Of a stretch of DNA of 5,284 bases, positions 1-5,284 are shown piece after piece. The DNA comes from Bradyrhizobium sp. Lineage in GTDB: Bacteria > Pseudomonadota > Alphaproteobacteria > Rhizobiales > Xanthobacteraceae. A model generated the notes under the pieces. The model worked only from the letters and a program-made list of their open reading frames with translations. It was not told the DNA's origin and did not search any database. The translations under genes and the position numbers were made by a program. The stretch spans positions 1 to 5,284 of the forward strand of contig JAFAUV010000048.1 in assembly GCA_019243075.1 (NCBI GenBank), written 5' to 3'. Numbering within the stretch: position 1 is the first letter of the stretch; each line of letters begins with the position of its first letter.

Positions 1-357
1 CGCGTCGCGATCCTGTCGGGGGGCGAGCTGACCGTCACCGTGCGCGGCAGCGGCCGCGGCGGTCCCAACCAGGAATATGCGCTGGCGCTGGCGGACCTGC
101 TCAGGGACACGCCCGCCATCTCCGCACTCGCCGGCGATACCGACGGCGCCGATGGCGGCGCGGGTTCAGCCTCCGATCCCGCGGGCGCGCTAGTCGATGC
201 CGCCACGTTCGCGAAGATGAAGGCGCAAAGGCTCGATCCGCACGCCTATCTCGCCAACAACGACGCCACCGCGTTCTTCGCGGCGACGGGCGATTTGCTG
301 CAGACCGGCCCGACGCTGACGAATGTGAATGACATTCGGGTGGTGCTGGTGGACTGA
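1..357 (+). CDS. Glycerate 2-kinase (MOFRL family), C-terminal part, 5' end outside window
   Basis: The reading frame is open from the left edge and ends at TGA 355-357, giving 118 C-terminal residues. Two features fit the MOFRL domain of glycerate 2-kinases (GckA/TtuD-like): the segment SGGELTVTVRGSGRGGPNQE near the left edge, and the terminal TGPTLTNVNDIRVVLVD, close to the family ending TGPTGTNVNDLxVxLV. A glycine/aspartate-rich stretch lies between them (GDTDGADGG, then a conserved-looking ASDPAGALVD). These enzymes phosphorylate D-glycerate to 2-phosphoglycerate in the cytosol, in glyoxylate, tartrate or serine-type carbon routes; older annotations call them hydroxypyruvate reductase. 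The N-terminal kinase domain (about 300 residues) is not in the window, so the start, promoter and operon partners cannot be judged. It converges on the MarR gene, with a 101-base gap holding an inverted repeat. The family call is strong; the exact substrate is inferred from the family. Confidence 0.88.
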   Translation, partial: RVAILSGGELTVTVRGSGRGGPNQEYALALADLLRDTPAISALAGDTDGADGGAGSASDPAGALVDAATFAKMKAQRLDPHAYLANNDATAFFAATGDLLQTGPTLTNVNDIRVVLVD

Positions 358-359
358 AC

Positions 360-441
360 CGTCATACGAGTGAAGCGCAGCAATCCATGCTCCGCTTGCG
401 GCGATATGGATTGCGTCATGGCTTCGCTCCTCGCCATGACG
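360..441. repeat. Imperfect palindromic intergenic repeat with nested hairpin
   Basis: Most of the gap between the convergent glycerate kinase and MarR genes is one dyad. The outer ends CGTCAT (360-365) and ATGACG (436-441) are complementary, as are the inner GCAATCCAT (380-388) and ATGGATTGC (406-414). The sequence between these arms pairs only partly, and the right arm is longer. A separate local stem also exists: CGTCATGGC (414-422) with GCCATGACG (433-441), 9 bp around a 10-base loop. The text resembles the dispersed element around 'CGTCATTGCGAGCGAAGCGAAGCAATCCA' type sequences that I recall as abundant between Bradyrhizobium genes, here as a diverged copy; that link is from memory and not searched. 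It could stop transcription from both sides, although no clear T-run follows the stem. Confidence 0.75.
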
Positions 442-458
442 AGCGGAAAGGGAACGGC

Positions 459-968
459 TCAAAACTCCTGCGCGATCTTGGTCAGCATCGCGAGCAGCGC
501 GGCGCGGTTGGCGGGGCCGAGCAATTCGTTCAGCCGCGCCTCGTGCTTGGAGGCGACCAGCTTCTTCGCCCTCGCCAGCACCGCGCGGCCCTTGTCGGTC
601 AGCTCCAGGATGTGCGAGCGGCGGTCGTTGGCGGAACGAATGCGCGCGCAGAGGTCGCGGCTTTCGAGGCCGTCCAGCATCGCCACGAAATTCGGCCGCA
701 AAATGCCGAGCGTGCTGGCGATCTCGGTCTGGTTCCGGCCCGGATTCCTGTCGAGCAGGAGCAGCACCGAGAACTGCGCCGGCGTGAGCTGCAGCGGCGC
801 CACGCAGCGCAGGAAATCCTCGAATATCTTGAGCTGCGCGCGCTTGAGCGAATAGCCCAGCAGCTCGGACAATTCGCCGAGCTGCAGCGCCAGGCCCTCG
901 GCACCGGCCTCCGCGCCCTCCTTGCCCATCCTGCCGCCTTCCGCCGCCGCGGTCTTGGAAACACTCAT
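459..968 (-). CDS. MarR-family winged helix-turn-helix transcriptional regulator
   Basis: The 169-residue protein has the MarR layout. An N-terminal helix for dimerisation covers about residues 28-56. The winged HTH runs from LTPAQFSVLLLL (61-72) through the recognition region NQTEIASTLGILRPNFVAML (79-98) to the wing RSANDRRSHILELTDKGRAV (111-130), with the family's D-R-R-S at 115-118. A C-terminal helical segment to residue 169 completes the dimer interface. MarR proteins are cytosolic dimers that usually repress a divergent operon and themselves until a small, often aromatic or phenolic, ligand binds. Here the divergent operon is a Liv-type importer and the shared region carries inverted repeats, so control of that importer is the likely role (inferred). 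The ATG at 966-968 has only a weak AGG nine bases upstream. An in-frame ATG at 927-929 (residue 14) has GGAAGG at seven bases and would drop a low-complexity leader (KTAAAEGGR), so the true protein may be 156 residues. Family certain, ligand unknown. Confidence 0.93.
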   Translation of the reverse strand: MSVSKTAAAEGGRMGKEGAEAGAEGLALQLGELSELLGYSLKRAQLKIFEDFLRCVAPLQLTPAQFSVLLLLDRNPGRNQTEIASTLGILRPNFVAMLDGLESRDLCARIRSANDRRSHILELTDKGRAVLARAKKLVASKHEARLNELLGPANRAALLAMLTKIAQEF

Positions 969-1026
969 CGCGCCCAGCCTGCAATATCGTTAGTTTTCGG
1001 GGTGCGGAAGCCGTTCCGCCCTTGAG

Positions 1027-1032
1027 ATTATA
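1027..1032 (-). promoter_or_regulatory. Probable -10 element of the MarR gene promoter
   Basis: Read on the minus strand, this is a perfect TATAAT, placed about 60 bases before the regulator's ATG. No good -35 lies at 16-18 bases: the hexamer at 17 is TATGGT, and a TTGATA occurs at a 21-base spacing (1054-1059). It abuts the inverted repeat at 1031-1062, so a protein bound there would cover the promoter, as expected for autorepression. The call rests on sequence only; no transcription start is known. Confidence 0.5.
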
Positions 1033-1062
1033 TTTGATAATTGTTATCCACCATATCAAATA
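1031..1062. promoter_or_regulatory. Candidate MarR operator with nested dyads in the divergent control region
   Basis: Two symmetric elements overlap in an AT-rich island between divergent genes. The outer one is a perfect 9-bp inverted repeat, TATTTGATA (1031-1039) and TATCAAATA (1054-1062), with arm centres 23 bp apart, about two helical turns. The inner one is the 13-bp palindrome GATAATTGTTATC (1036-1048), with 5-bp arms around TTG. It shares the left half-site with the outer dyad, giving three related half-sites. Short AT-rich palindromes of this size are typical MarR targets. A weak plus-strand promoter can be drawn with TTGATA (1034-1039), a 16-base spacer and TCAAAT (1056-1061), which would place both hexamers inside the outer arms. 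Binding by the adjacent regulator is inferred. Confidence 0.6.
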
Positions 1063-1101
1063 CCACCAGCCGATTTCAACTGCGGCGATCGGGCTGTCCC
1101 C

Positions 1102-1140
1102 ATGGATGGCCCGGCCTTGAGGGGGAGCGTCCCGTCGTGA
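1102..1140 (+). other. Possible 12-codon leader ORF overlapping the LivH start
   Basis: An ATG at 1102 opens the short frame MDGPALRGSVPS, whose TGA (1138-1140) overlaps the GTG start of LivH (1137-1139) as GTGA, the same kind of junction seen between the later genes of the operon. Its own ribosome site is poor: only a CGGG-type stretch lies upstream. The LivH Shine-Dalgarno GGGGGAG lies inside it. It could couple translation or be chance; there is no composition or conservation evidence either way. Confidence 0.2.
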
Positions 1141-2180
1141 ATTCGACGATCCTGCTGTTCCTGGTGCAGGACGGCATCACCAATGGCGCGATCTATGCGC
1201 TGCTCGGGCTCGCGCTCGTGCTGGTGTTCGCGGTGACGCGGGTGATCCTGATCCCGCAGGGCGAGTTCGTCACCTATGGTGCGCTGACCTATGCTTCGCT
1301 GGCCTCTGGGCAGATGCCCGGCACGGCCAAGCTCGCGGTCGTGATGGGAATTGCAGCCTTCGTCCTCGATCTGTTCGCCGCGCGCCGCGCGCTGCATGGC
1401 CGGAAGATTGCCCGCGCCTTGGCGGTCAACATCGCGCTGCCGGCGGCGGTGCTGGCGCTGACGGTCTGGGCGGCCGCTCACCATGCGCCGGTCCCGATCG
1501 CGATCGCGCTGTCGCTCGTCATCGTCGCTTCCATCGGCCTGTCCCTCTATCGGCTCGCCTTTCAGCCGCTGGCGCATACCTCGGTGCTGGTGCTGCTGAT
1601 CGCGTCGGTCGGCTGTCACCTGGCGATGCAGGGGCTGGGGCTGCTGTTCTTCGGCGCCGAGGGCCAGCGTGGCCCGGTGCTGGCCGACGCGGCGCTGACG
1701 GCCGGTCCGCTGCGCTTCACCGGCCAGAGCCTCGCCGTCTACGGCATCACGGTTGCGTTCATCATCGCCCTCTGGCTGTTCTTCGGGCTCTCGCTCTATG
1801 GCAAGGCGCTGCGTGCCACCGCGGTCAATCGCCTCGGCGCCCGGCTGGTCGGCATCCGCACCTCGCTGTCGGGACAGATCGCGTTCCTGCTGGCCTCGGT
1901 GATCGGCGCGTTGTCGGGCATTCTTATCGTCCCCATCACCACGCTCTATTACGACACCGGCTTCCTGATCGGCCTGAAAGGCTTCATCGCGGCCATCATT
2001 GCCGGGCTCGTCAGCTATCCCGTGACCGCGATCGCCGCATTGATGATCGGCATCGTCGAAGCCTTCTCCTCCTTCTATGCCTCCAACTTCAAGGAGGTGA
2101 TCGTCTTCATGCTGCTGGTCCCCGTGCTGCTGTTGCGTTCGCTCGCCACGCCGGCCGCGCTCGAGGAAGAGAAGGATTGA
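1137..2180 (+). CDS. livH: Branched-chain amino acid type ABC importer, permease LivH
   Basis: This inner-membrane permease belongs to the HAAT (Liv) family and pairs with the LivM domain encoded next. The 347-residue protein is almost wholly hydrophobic. It shows the family's N-terminal block DGITNGAIYALLGLALVLVF (12-31), then the QGEF-x-x-YGA segment (41-49), the YRLAFQPL block (138-145) before LLIASVG, and the EAA-type coupling loop YGKALRATAVNRLGARLVGI (221-240), which contacts the ATPases. GTG 1137 is chosen as start because GGGGGAG (1121-1127) lies nine bases upstream and homologues begin with this hydrophobic block. The upstream in-frame TTG at 1041 would add a charged tail and sit inside the operator. 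At 347 residues it is larger than E. coli LivH (308); the excess seems to lie at about 66-138, where extra hydrophobic stretches occur. The gene is first in a coupled operon. The substrate may be an amino acid, amide, or aromatic acid and cannot be told from the permease. Confidence 0.92.
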   Translation: MNSTILLFLVQDGITNGAIYALLGLALVLVFAVTRVILIPQGEFVTYGALTYASLASGQMPGTAKLAVVMGIAAFVLDLFAARRALHGRKIARALAVNIALPAAVLALTVWAAAHHAPVPIAIALSLVIVASIGLSLYRLAFQPLAHTSVLVLLIASVGCHLAMQGLGLLFFGAEGQRGPVLADAALTAGPLRFTGQSLAVYGITVAFIIALWLFFGLSLYGKALRATAVNRLGARLVGIRTSLSGQIAFLLASVIGALSGILIVPITTLYYDTGFLIGLKGFIAAIIAGLVSYPVTAIAALMIGIVEAFSSFYASNFKEVIVFMLLVPVLLLRSLATPAALEEEKD

Positions 2181-2182
2181 GC

Positions 2183-3952
2183 ATGCGCGAGCGCTGGCCG
2201 GTCCTGCTGTTTGCCTGCGTGATGGCGGCGATCCCGCTCATCCCGGGCGTGCCGCCATTCTGGATCGTGCTGTCGGACAATATCGGCCTGTCGGCGCTGG
2301 TTGCGATGGGGCTGGTGCTGCTCACTGGCGTCGGCGGCCTGACCTCGTTCGGACAGGCCGCGTTCTGCGGCTTTGGCGCCTATACCACCGCCGTGCTGAC
2401 CACCGCTTACGGCCTCTCGCCCTGGCTGACCTTGCCGGCTTCGCTGCTCGTCAGCGGCATCGCCGCCGTGGTCCTCGGCCTCGTCACCGTGCGGCTCTCC
2501 GGCCATTACCTTCCGCTCGGCACGATCGCCTGGGGTCTCGGTCTGTTCTATCTCTTCAGCAAGCTGGAATTTCTCGGCCGCAACGACGGCGTCTCCGGCA
2601 TCCCGCCGCTGTCGATCGGCTCGCTCAAGATGCTCGACCCCGGCACGATCTATTTCGCGATCTGGGCCGCGGTCGTGATCTCGGCGCTGCTCACCATGAA
2701 CCTGCTCGACTCCCGGATCGGCCGCGCCATTCGCGCATTGCGGCGCGGCCATATCGCGGCCGAAGCCTTCGGGGTGCAGGCCCCGCGCACCAAGCTTCTG
2801 GTCTTCATCTATGCCGCGGTGCTCGCCGGCCTCTCGGGCTGGCTCTATGCCCATTTCGAGCGCGCCGTGAATCCGACGCCGTTCGGGGCCCAGGCCGGCA
2901 TCGAATATCTCTTCATCGCCGTGGTCGGCGGCGCTGGCTATGTCTGGGGCGGCGTACTGGGCGCAGCCATTGTCGTGATCCTGAAAGAGGTGCTGCAAAG
3001 CTACCTGCCGCTGCTCCTGCATGGCGAAGGCCAGCTCGAGACCATCGTGTTCGGCATTCTCCTGGTGGCGCTGCTGCAATTTGCGCCGCAGGGCGTCTGG
3101 CCATGGCTGATGTCGCGCCTGCCGATCCAGCCCGCGCGCAAGCGTCCCGACATGTCGATCGATCTGCCGCCGCGCCCGCGCGCTTCCGGCGCGCCAAATC
3201 TGCTGCTCGAGCTGAACAGGGCCCGCAAGCAGTTCGGCGGTGTGGTCGCGGTGAACGACGTCTCCTTCGATGTGCAGGCACGCGAGATCGTGGCGCTGAT
3301 CGGCCCCAACGGCGCCGGCAAGAGCACGACCTTCAACCTGATCACCGGCGTATTGCGCGCGACCTCCGGCTCGCTCTCGGTGCTCGGCAGGAAAATCCAT
3401 CACGCGCCGCCGCAGGAGATCGTGAAGCTCGGCATCGCCCGGACCTTCCAGCACGTCAAGCTGGTCCCGGATATGAGCGTCCTGGAAAATGTCGCGATCG
3501 GCGCGCATCTGCGCGGCCGCACCGGTGCGCTCGCCAGCATGTTCCGCTTCGACCGCGCCGGCGAGGCAAAATTGCTGGCGGAGGCCGCTCGCCAGATCGC
3601 ACGCGTCGGCCTCGCCGACCAGATCGACCAGCCGGCCGGTTCTCTTTCGCTCGGCCAGCAGCGCATCGTCGAGATCGCGCGCGCGCTCTGCGCCGACCCG
3701 ATGCTGCTTCTGCTCGACGAGCCGGCGGCGGGCTTGCGGCATATGGAGAAGCAGCGGCTCGCCGCCCTGCTGCGCGAGCTCCGCGAGGGTGGCATGTCGG
3801 TGCTGCTGGTGGAGCACGACATGGGCTTTGTGATGGATCTCGCCGACCGCGTCGTGGTGCTCGATTTCGGCACCAAGATCGCGGAAGGCACGCCCGATGC
3901 GATCAAGCGCGATCCCGGAGTGATCAAGGCCTATCTCGGAGCGGCCGCATGA
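2183..3952 (+). CDS. Fused LivM permease - LivG ATPase subunit of the Liv-type ABC importer
   Basis: One 589-residue protein joins two subunits that are separate in E. coli. Residues 1 to about 314 are the second permease: the LivM signature LTSFGQAAF (53-61) with GAYT following, many membrane segments, and a coupling loop from IGRAIRALRR (179-188). A polar, proline/arginine-rich linker (about 315-338) leads to the LivG-type ATPase, with Walker A GPNGAGKST (374-382), Q-loop region RTFQHVKL, signature LSLGQQR (488-494, in place of the canonical LSGGQ), Walker B LLLLDEP (508-514) and H-loop histidine 545 in LLVEHDM. All catalytic elements are intact. The LivG-typical long insertion between Q-loop and signature is present. 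The start is ATG 2183, with AAGGA six bases upstream; the TTG at 2177 overlapping the LivH stop is less likely. The gene ends in an ATGA overlap with LivF. Fused LivM-LivG proteins are known in this bacterial group, so the fusion is real architecture and not a sequencing artefact. Confidence 0.93.
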   Translation: MRERWPVLLFACVMAAIPLIPGVPPFWIVLSDNIGLSALVAMGLVLLTGVGGLTSFGQAAFCGFGAYTTAVLTTAYGLSPWLTLPASLLVSGIAAVVLGLVTVRLSGHYLPLGTIAWGLGLFYLFSKLEFLGRNDGVSGIPPLSIGSLKMLDPGTIYFAIWAAVVISALLTMNLLDSRIGRAIRALRRGHIAAEAFGVQAPRTKLLVFIYAAVLAGLSGWLYAHFERAVNPTPFGAQAGIEYLFIAVVGGAGYVWGGVLGAAIVVILKEVLQSYLPLLLHGEGQLETIVFGILLVALLQFAPQGVWPWLMSRLPIQPARKRPDMSIDLPPRPRASGAPNLLLELNRARKQFGGVVAVNDVSFDVQAREIVALIGPNGAGKSTTFNLITGVLRATSGSLSVLGRKIHHAPPQEIVKLGIARTFQHVKLVPDMSVLENVAIGAHLRGRTGALASMFRFDRAGEAKLLAEAARQIARVGLADQIDQPAGSLSLGQQRIVEIARALCADPMLLLLDEPAAGLRHMEKQRLAALLRELREGGMSVLLVEHDMGFVMDLADRVVVLDFGTKIAEGTPDAIKRDPGVIKAYLGAAA

Positions 3953-4680
3953 GCGCGCTGCTCTCGGTCTCCGACGCGCATATCGCCTATGGCAAGGTCG
4001 AGGCCGTGCGCGGCGTGTCGCTGGAGGTCGCCGACAACGAGATCGTCACCATCGTCGGCGCCAACGGAGCCGGCAAGACGACGCTGCTCAACGCCGTCAT
4101 GGGCGTGTTGCCGCTGAAGGGACGCATTGCCCTTGCCGGCGAGGACCTGGTCCGGCTCGAGATCGAGGAGCGCGTCGCGCTCGGGCTGAGCCTGGTCGCG
4201 GAACACCGCGAGCTGTTCGCCAGCATGAATGTCGAGGACAATCTGGAGCTCGGCGGCTTTCGCGGCACCAGGGCACAGGCGGCGAGCGCCTTCGAGCGGG
4301 TCTATGCGCTGTTTCCGCGGCTCAAGGAGCGGCGCAAGCAGCTCGCCGGCACGCTGTCGGGCGGCGAGCAGCAGATGCTGGCCATGGGCCGCGCGCTGAT
4401 GGGTGCGCCAAAGCTGTTGATGCTGGACGAGCCGAGTCTGGGGCTGGCTCCGATCATCGTGGCCGACATCTTCCGCACCATCGGCGAATTGCGCAGCGCC
4501 GGCGTCTCGGTGCTGCTGGTCGAACAGAACGCGCAAGCCGCGCTCAAGATCGCCGACCGCGCCTATGTGATGGAGCTCGGCGAGTTCATCCTCGAAGGCA
4601 GGGCCAGCGAGGTCGCCGCCAACGAGCGCGTCGCCGCGAGCTATCTCGGCTTCCAGCACGAAGGCGCAAGCGGGATTTAA
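3949..4680 (+). CDS. livF: Branched-chain amino acid type ABC importer, ATPase LivF
   Basis: This second ATPase (243 residues) pairs with the LivG domain of the preceding fusion to power the importer from the cytosolic face. Motifs in order: Walker A GANGAGKTT (37-45), the EHRELFASMNVEDNL block typical of LivF (about 85-99), signature LSGGEQQ (136-142), Walker B LLMLDEPSLGLAP (156-168, with D160 and E161), and VEQNA, where glutamine 193 stands in the H-loop position. Glutamine there is normal for LivF and is not a defect. The length matches the family (230-245). ATG 3949 overlaps the previous stop as ATGA, so translation is probably coupled and the two ATPase domains are made in step. The same frame stays open upstream inside the fusion gene, but that stretch is arginine-rich shadow sequence. 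It is the last gene of the operon; an inverted repeat follows 15 bases after TAA. Confidence 0.95.
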   Translation: MSALLSVSDAHIAYGKVEAVRGVSLEVADNEIVTIVGANGAGKTTLLNAVMGVLPLKGRIALAGEDLVRLEIEERVALGLSLVAEHRELFASMNVEDNLELGGFRGTRAQAASAFERVYALFPRLKERRKQLAGTLSGGEQQMLAMGRALMGAPKLLMLDEPSLGLAPIIVADIFRTIGELRSAGVSVLLVEQNAQAALKIADRAYVMELGEFILEGRASEVAANERVAASYLGFQHEGASGI

Positions 4681-4694
4681 GAGTGCGACGACGG

Positions 4695-4787
4695 ATTGTA
4701 GGGTGGGCAAAGGCGCAGAGCGCCGTGCCCACCATTGACCAGCGTGCTCGGAAGGGTAGGCAGGCTGTGCTTTGCCCACCCTACAAT
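4695..4787. repeat. Intergenic inverted repeat with 18-bp perfect arms and an alternative internal hairpin
   Basis: ATTGTAGGGTGGGCAAAG (4695-4712) is the exact reverse complement of 4770-4787. Inside it, GGTGGGCA (4702-4709) can instead pair with TGCCCACC (4726-4733), extended by GGCGC (4712-4716) with GCGCC (4720-4724) around a three-base loop. The long-range and local folds share the left arm and exclude each other. It fills the gap between LivF and the convergent GSCFA gene, so it may act as a two-way terminator, though no strong T-run follows. Sequences starting TGTAGGGTGGGCAAAG are, from memory, a frequent dispersed repeat in Bradyrhizobium genomes. Confidence 0.8.
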
Positions 4788-4806
4788 TTCAGGACGTGGC
4801 GAGCGC

Positions 4807-5284
4807 TTAAGTCACCGAGAACATGTCGACGAACGCCTTGATCGTGCCGCCCACCTTCTCTTCGGAGACGTGCCAGGCGGCACCGTCATCGGCGGCGTAG
4901 AAGTTGCTGGCGTTCGAGCCCGCCCACCGGAAGACCTCGAAGGACGGCCAGTACATGATGTCCGAGATGTCGGAGTTGTGCACCACCTCATGTGCCACCA
5001 GCCGCATGGTGCTCTTCGACAGGCAGTCAGCCTGGACCGCCGACTCATATTCGAACGAGGCCACCAGCGGCACCGGCGAGACCGTAACGACGATCTTGAT
5101 GGCGGGCGAAATGCTTCTGACGAAGTTGATCAGATAGCGCACGTTGTCGACGTTCTCCTGGACACTCGTCGTCCGGTAACGGTATTTCTCCGCAAGCACC
5201 CTCGAGTTCAGCGCGCTCGGCCGGGGCAGGACGAAATCGCCACTCGCCCGGTCGAAAAACGCAGGCGCAACCACGAGGGTCAGG
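4807..5284 (-). CDS. Probable GSCFA-domain (SGNH-hydrolase-like) protein, C-terminal part, 5' end outside window
   Basis: The frame is open at the right edge and runs to TAA 4809-4807, giving 159 residues. The partial sequence fits the latter half of GSCFA proteins. A strand resembling the family's 'TLGLTEAW-D' region (LTLVVAPAFFDRASGDFVLP) is followed by an asparagine/serine helix segment (SVQENVDNVRYLINFVRSIS), then KIVVTVSPVPLVASF, the family's best-kept block. A tyrosine-proline-glutamate segment (MYWPSFEVF) comes next, then a D-x-x-x-x-H pattern near the end (DDGAAWHVSEE) that may correspond to the catalytic Asp-His pair of SGNH hydrolases. The defining N-terminal GSCFA motif and any nucleophile serine lie off the window. 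The GTG at 5272-5274 is internal to the domain and is not the start. Function is unproven for the family; some members lie in polysaccharide loci. It converges on the liv operon and is probably unrelated to it. Confidence 0.68.
   Translation of the reverse strand, partial: LTLVVAPAFFDRASGDFVLPRPSALNSRVLAEKYRYRTTSVQENVDNVRYLINFVRSISPAIKIVVTVSPVPLVASFEYESAVQADCLSKSTMRLVAHEVVHNSDISDIMYWPSFEVFRWAGSNASNFYAADDGAAWHVSEEKVGGTIKAFVDMFSVT

Noticed and set aside
190..1059. Long open frames overlapping the MarR gene on both strands (190-1059 minus, 387-1025 plus)
   Set aside because: They are Arg/Ala/Gly-rich with no motifs and overlap a clear MarR gene; third-position GC bias explains the lack of stops.
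1041..1136. TTG at 1041 as the LivH start, adding 32 residues
   Set aside because: It lies inside the putative operator and promoter, has no ribosome site, and adds a polar tail absent from the family. GTG 1137 has GGGGGAG at a good distance.
2177..2182. TTG 2177 as the start of the LivM-LivG fusion, overlapping the LivH stop
   Set aside because: It is possible, but ATG 2183 has AAGGA at a six-base gap and a stronger start codon; the difference is two residues.
2075..3817. A 580-codon open frame on the minus strand opposite the LivM-LivG fusion
   Set aside because: Its translation is rich in Gln, His, Arg and Asp with no recognisable domain, as expected from the antisense of a GC-rich coding gene. 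The plus strand encodes an intact fusion with all motifs.
3103..3948. In-frame upstream extension of LivF inside the fusion gene
   Set aside because: The added sequence is Arg/Ala-rich shadow translation. LivF homologues start near ATG 3949, which forms an ATGA junction.
4502..4560. Missing H-loop histidine in LivF as a sign of an inactive ATPase
   Set aside because: VEQNA with glutamine is the usual LivF form, and all other motifs are intact.
4904..5137. Small plus-strand frame opposite the GSCFA gene
   Set aside because: It has no motif or ribosome site and is opposite a frame with the recognisable VTVSPVPL block.
1..5284. CRISPR arrays, tRNA or rRNA genes, transposases, phage genes or toxin-antitoxin pairs
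   Set aside because: I saw no direct repeat array, tRNA-like cloverleaf, or recognisable mobile or defence protein in any frame. The inverted repeats are intergenic elements without coding capacity.

Overview
The window is GC-rich, with strong G/C preference at third codon positions. Its gene content and intergenic repeats look like an alphaproteobacterium of the Bradyrhizobium/Rhodopseudomonas group. That assignment rests on protein style and on two intergenic inverted repeats of the kind I recall as common in Bradyrhizobium; no marker gene is present to confirm it.

Layout, left to right. (1) 1-357, plus strand: the 3' end of a glycerate 2-kinase (MOFRL-type) gene. (2) 360-441: an imperfect palindromic intergenic repeat between convergent genes. 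(3) 459-968, minus strand: a MarR-family transcriptional regulator. (4) 969-1136: a divergent control region with an AT-rich island. It holds nested inverted repeats (outer dyad 1031-1062, inner palindrome 1036-1048), a perfect TATAAT hexamer facing the regulator gene, and a possible 12-codon leader ORF ending on the start codon of the next gene. (5) 1137-4680, plus strand: a tightly packed, translationally coupled three-gene operon for a branched-chain amino acid type (HAAT/Liv) ABC importer. It comprises a LivH permease, a fused LivM permease-LivG ATPase, and a LivF ATPase. (6) 4695-4787: a second intergenic repeat with an 18-bp perfect inverted repeat. (7) 4807 to the right edge, minus strand: the C-terminal part of a probable GSCFA-domain (SGNH-hydrolase-like) protein.

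How it works together: the three liv genes supply both membrane subunits and both nucleotide-binding domains of one importer, but no periplasmic substrate-binding protein is encoded here, so it must come from elsewhere. The regulator diverges from the transporter and the dyads sit between them. The simplest model is that the MarR protein represses itself and the transporter until a ligand, plausibly the transported compound or a metabolite of it, binds. MarR proteins often sense aromatic or phenolic acids, and Liv-type importers in this bacterial group often carry such compounds, but the substrate cannot be read from this sequence. The flanking glycerate kinase and GSCFA genes are oriented toward the module's outer ends and look like separate transcription units.

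The window is mostly ordinary metabolism. The points most worth following up are the nested operator, the permease-ATPase fusion, the enlarged LivH, and the shared two-fold (local versus long-range) folding design of the two intergenic repeats.
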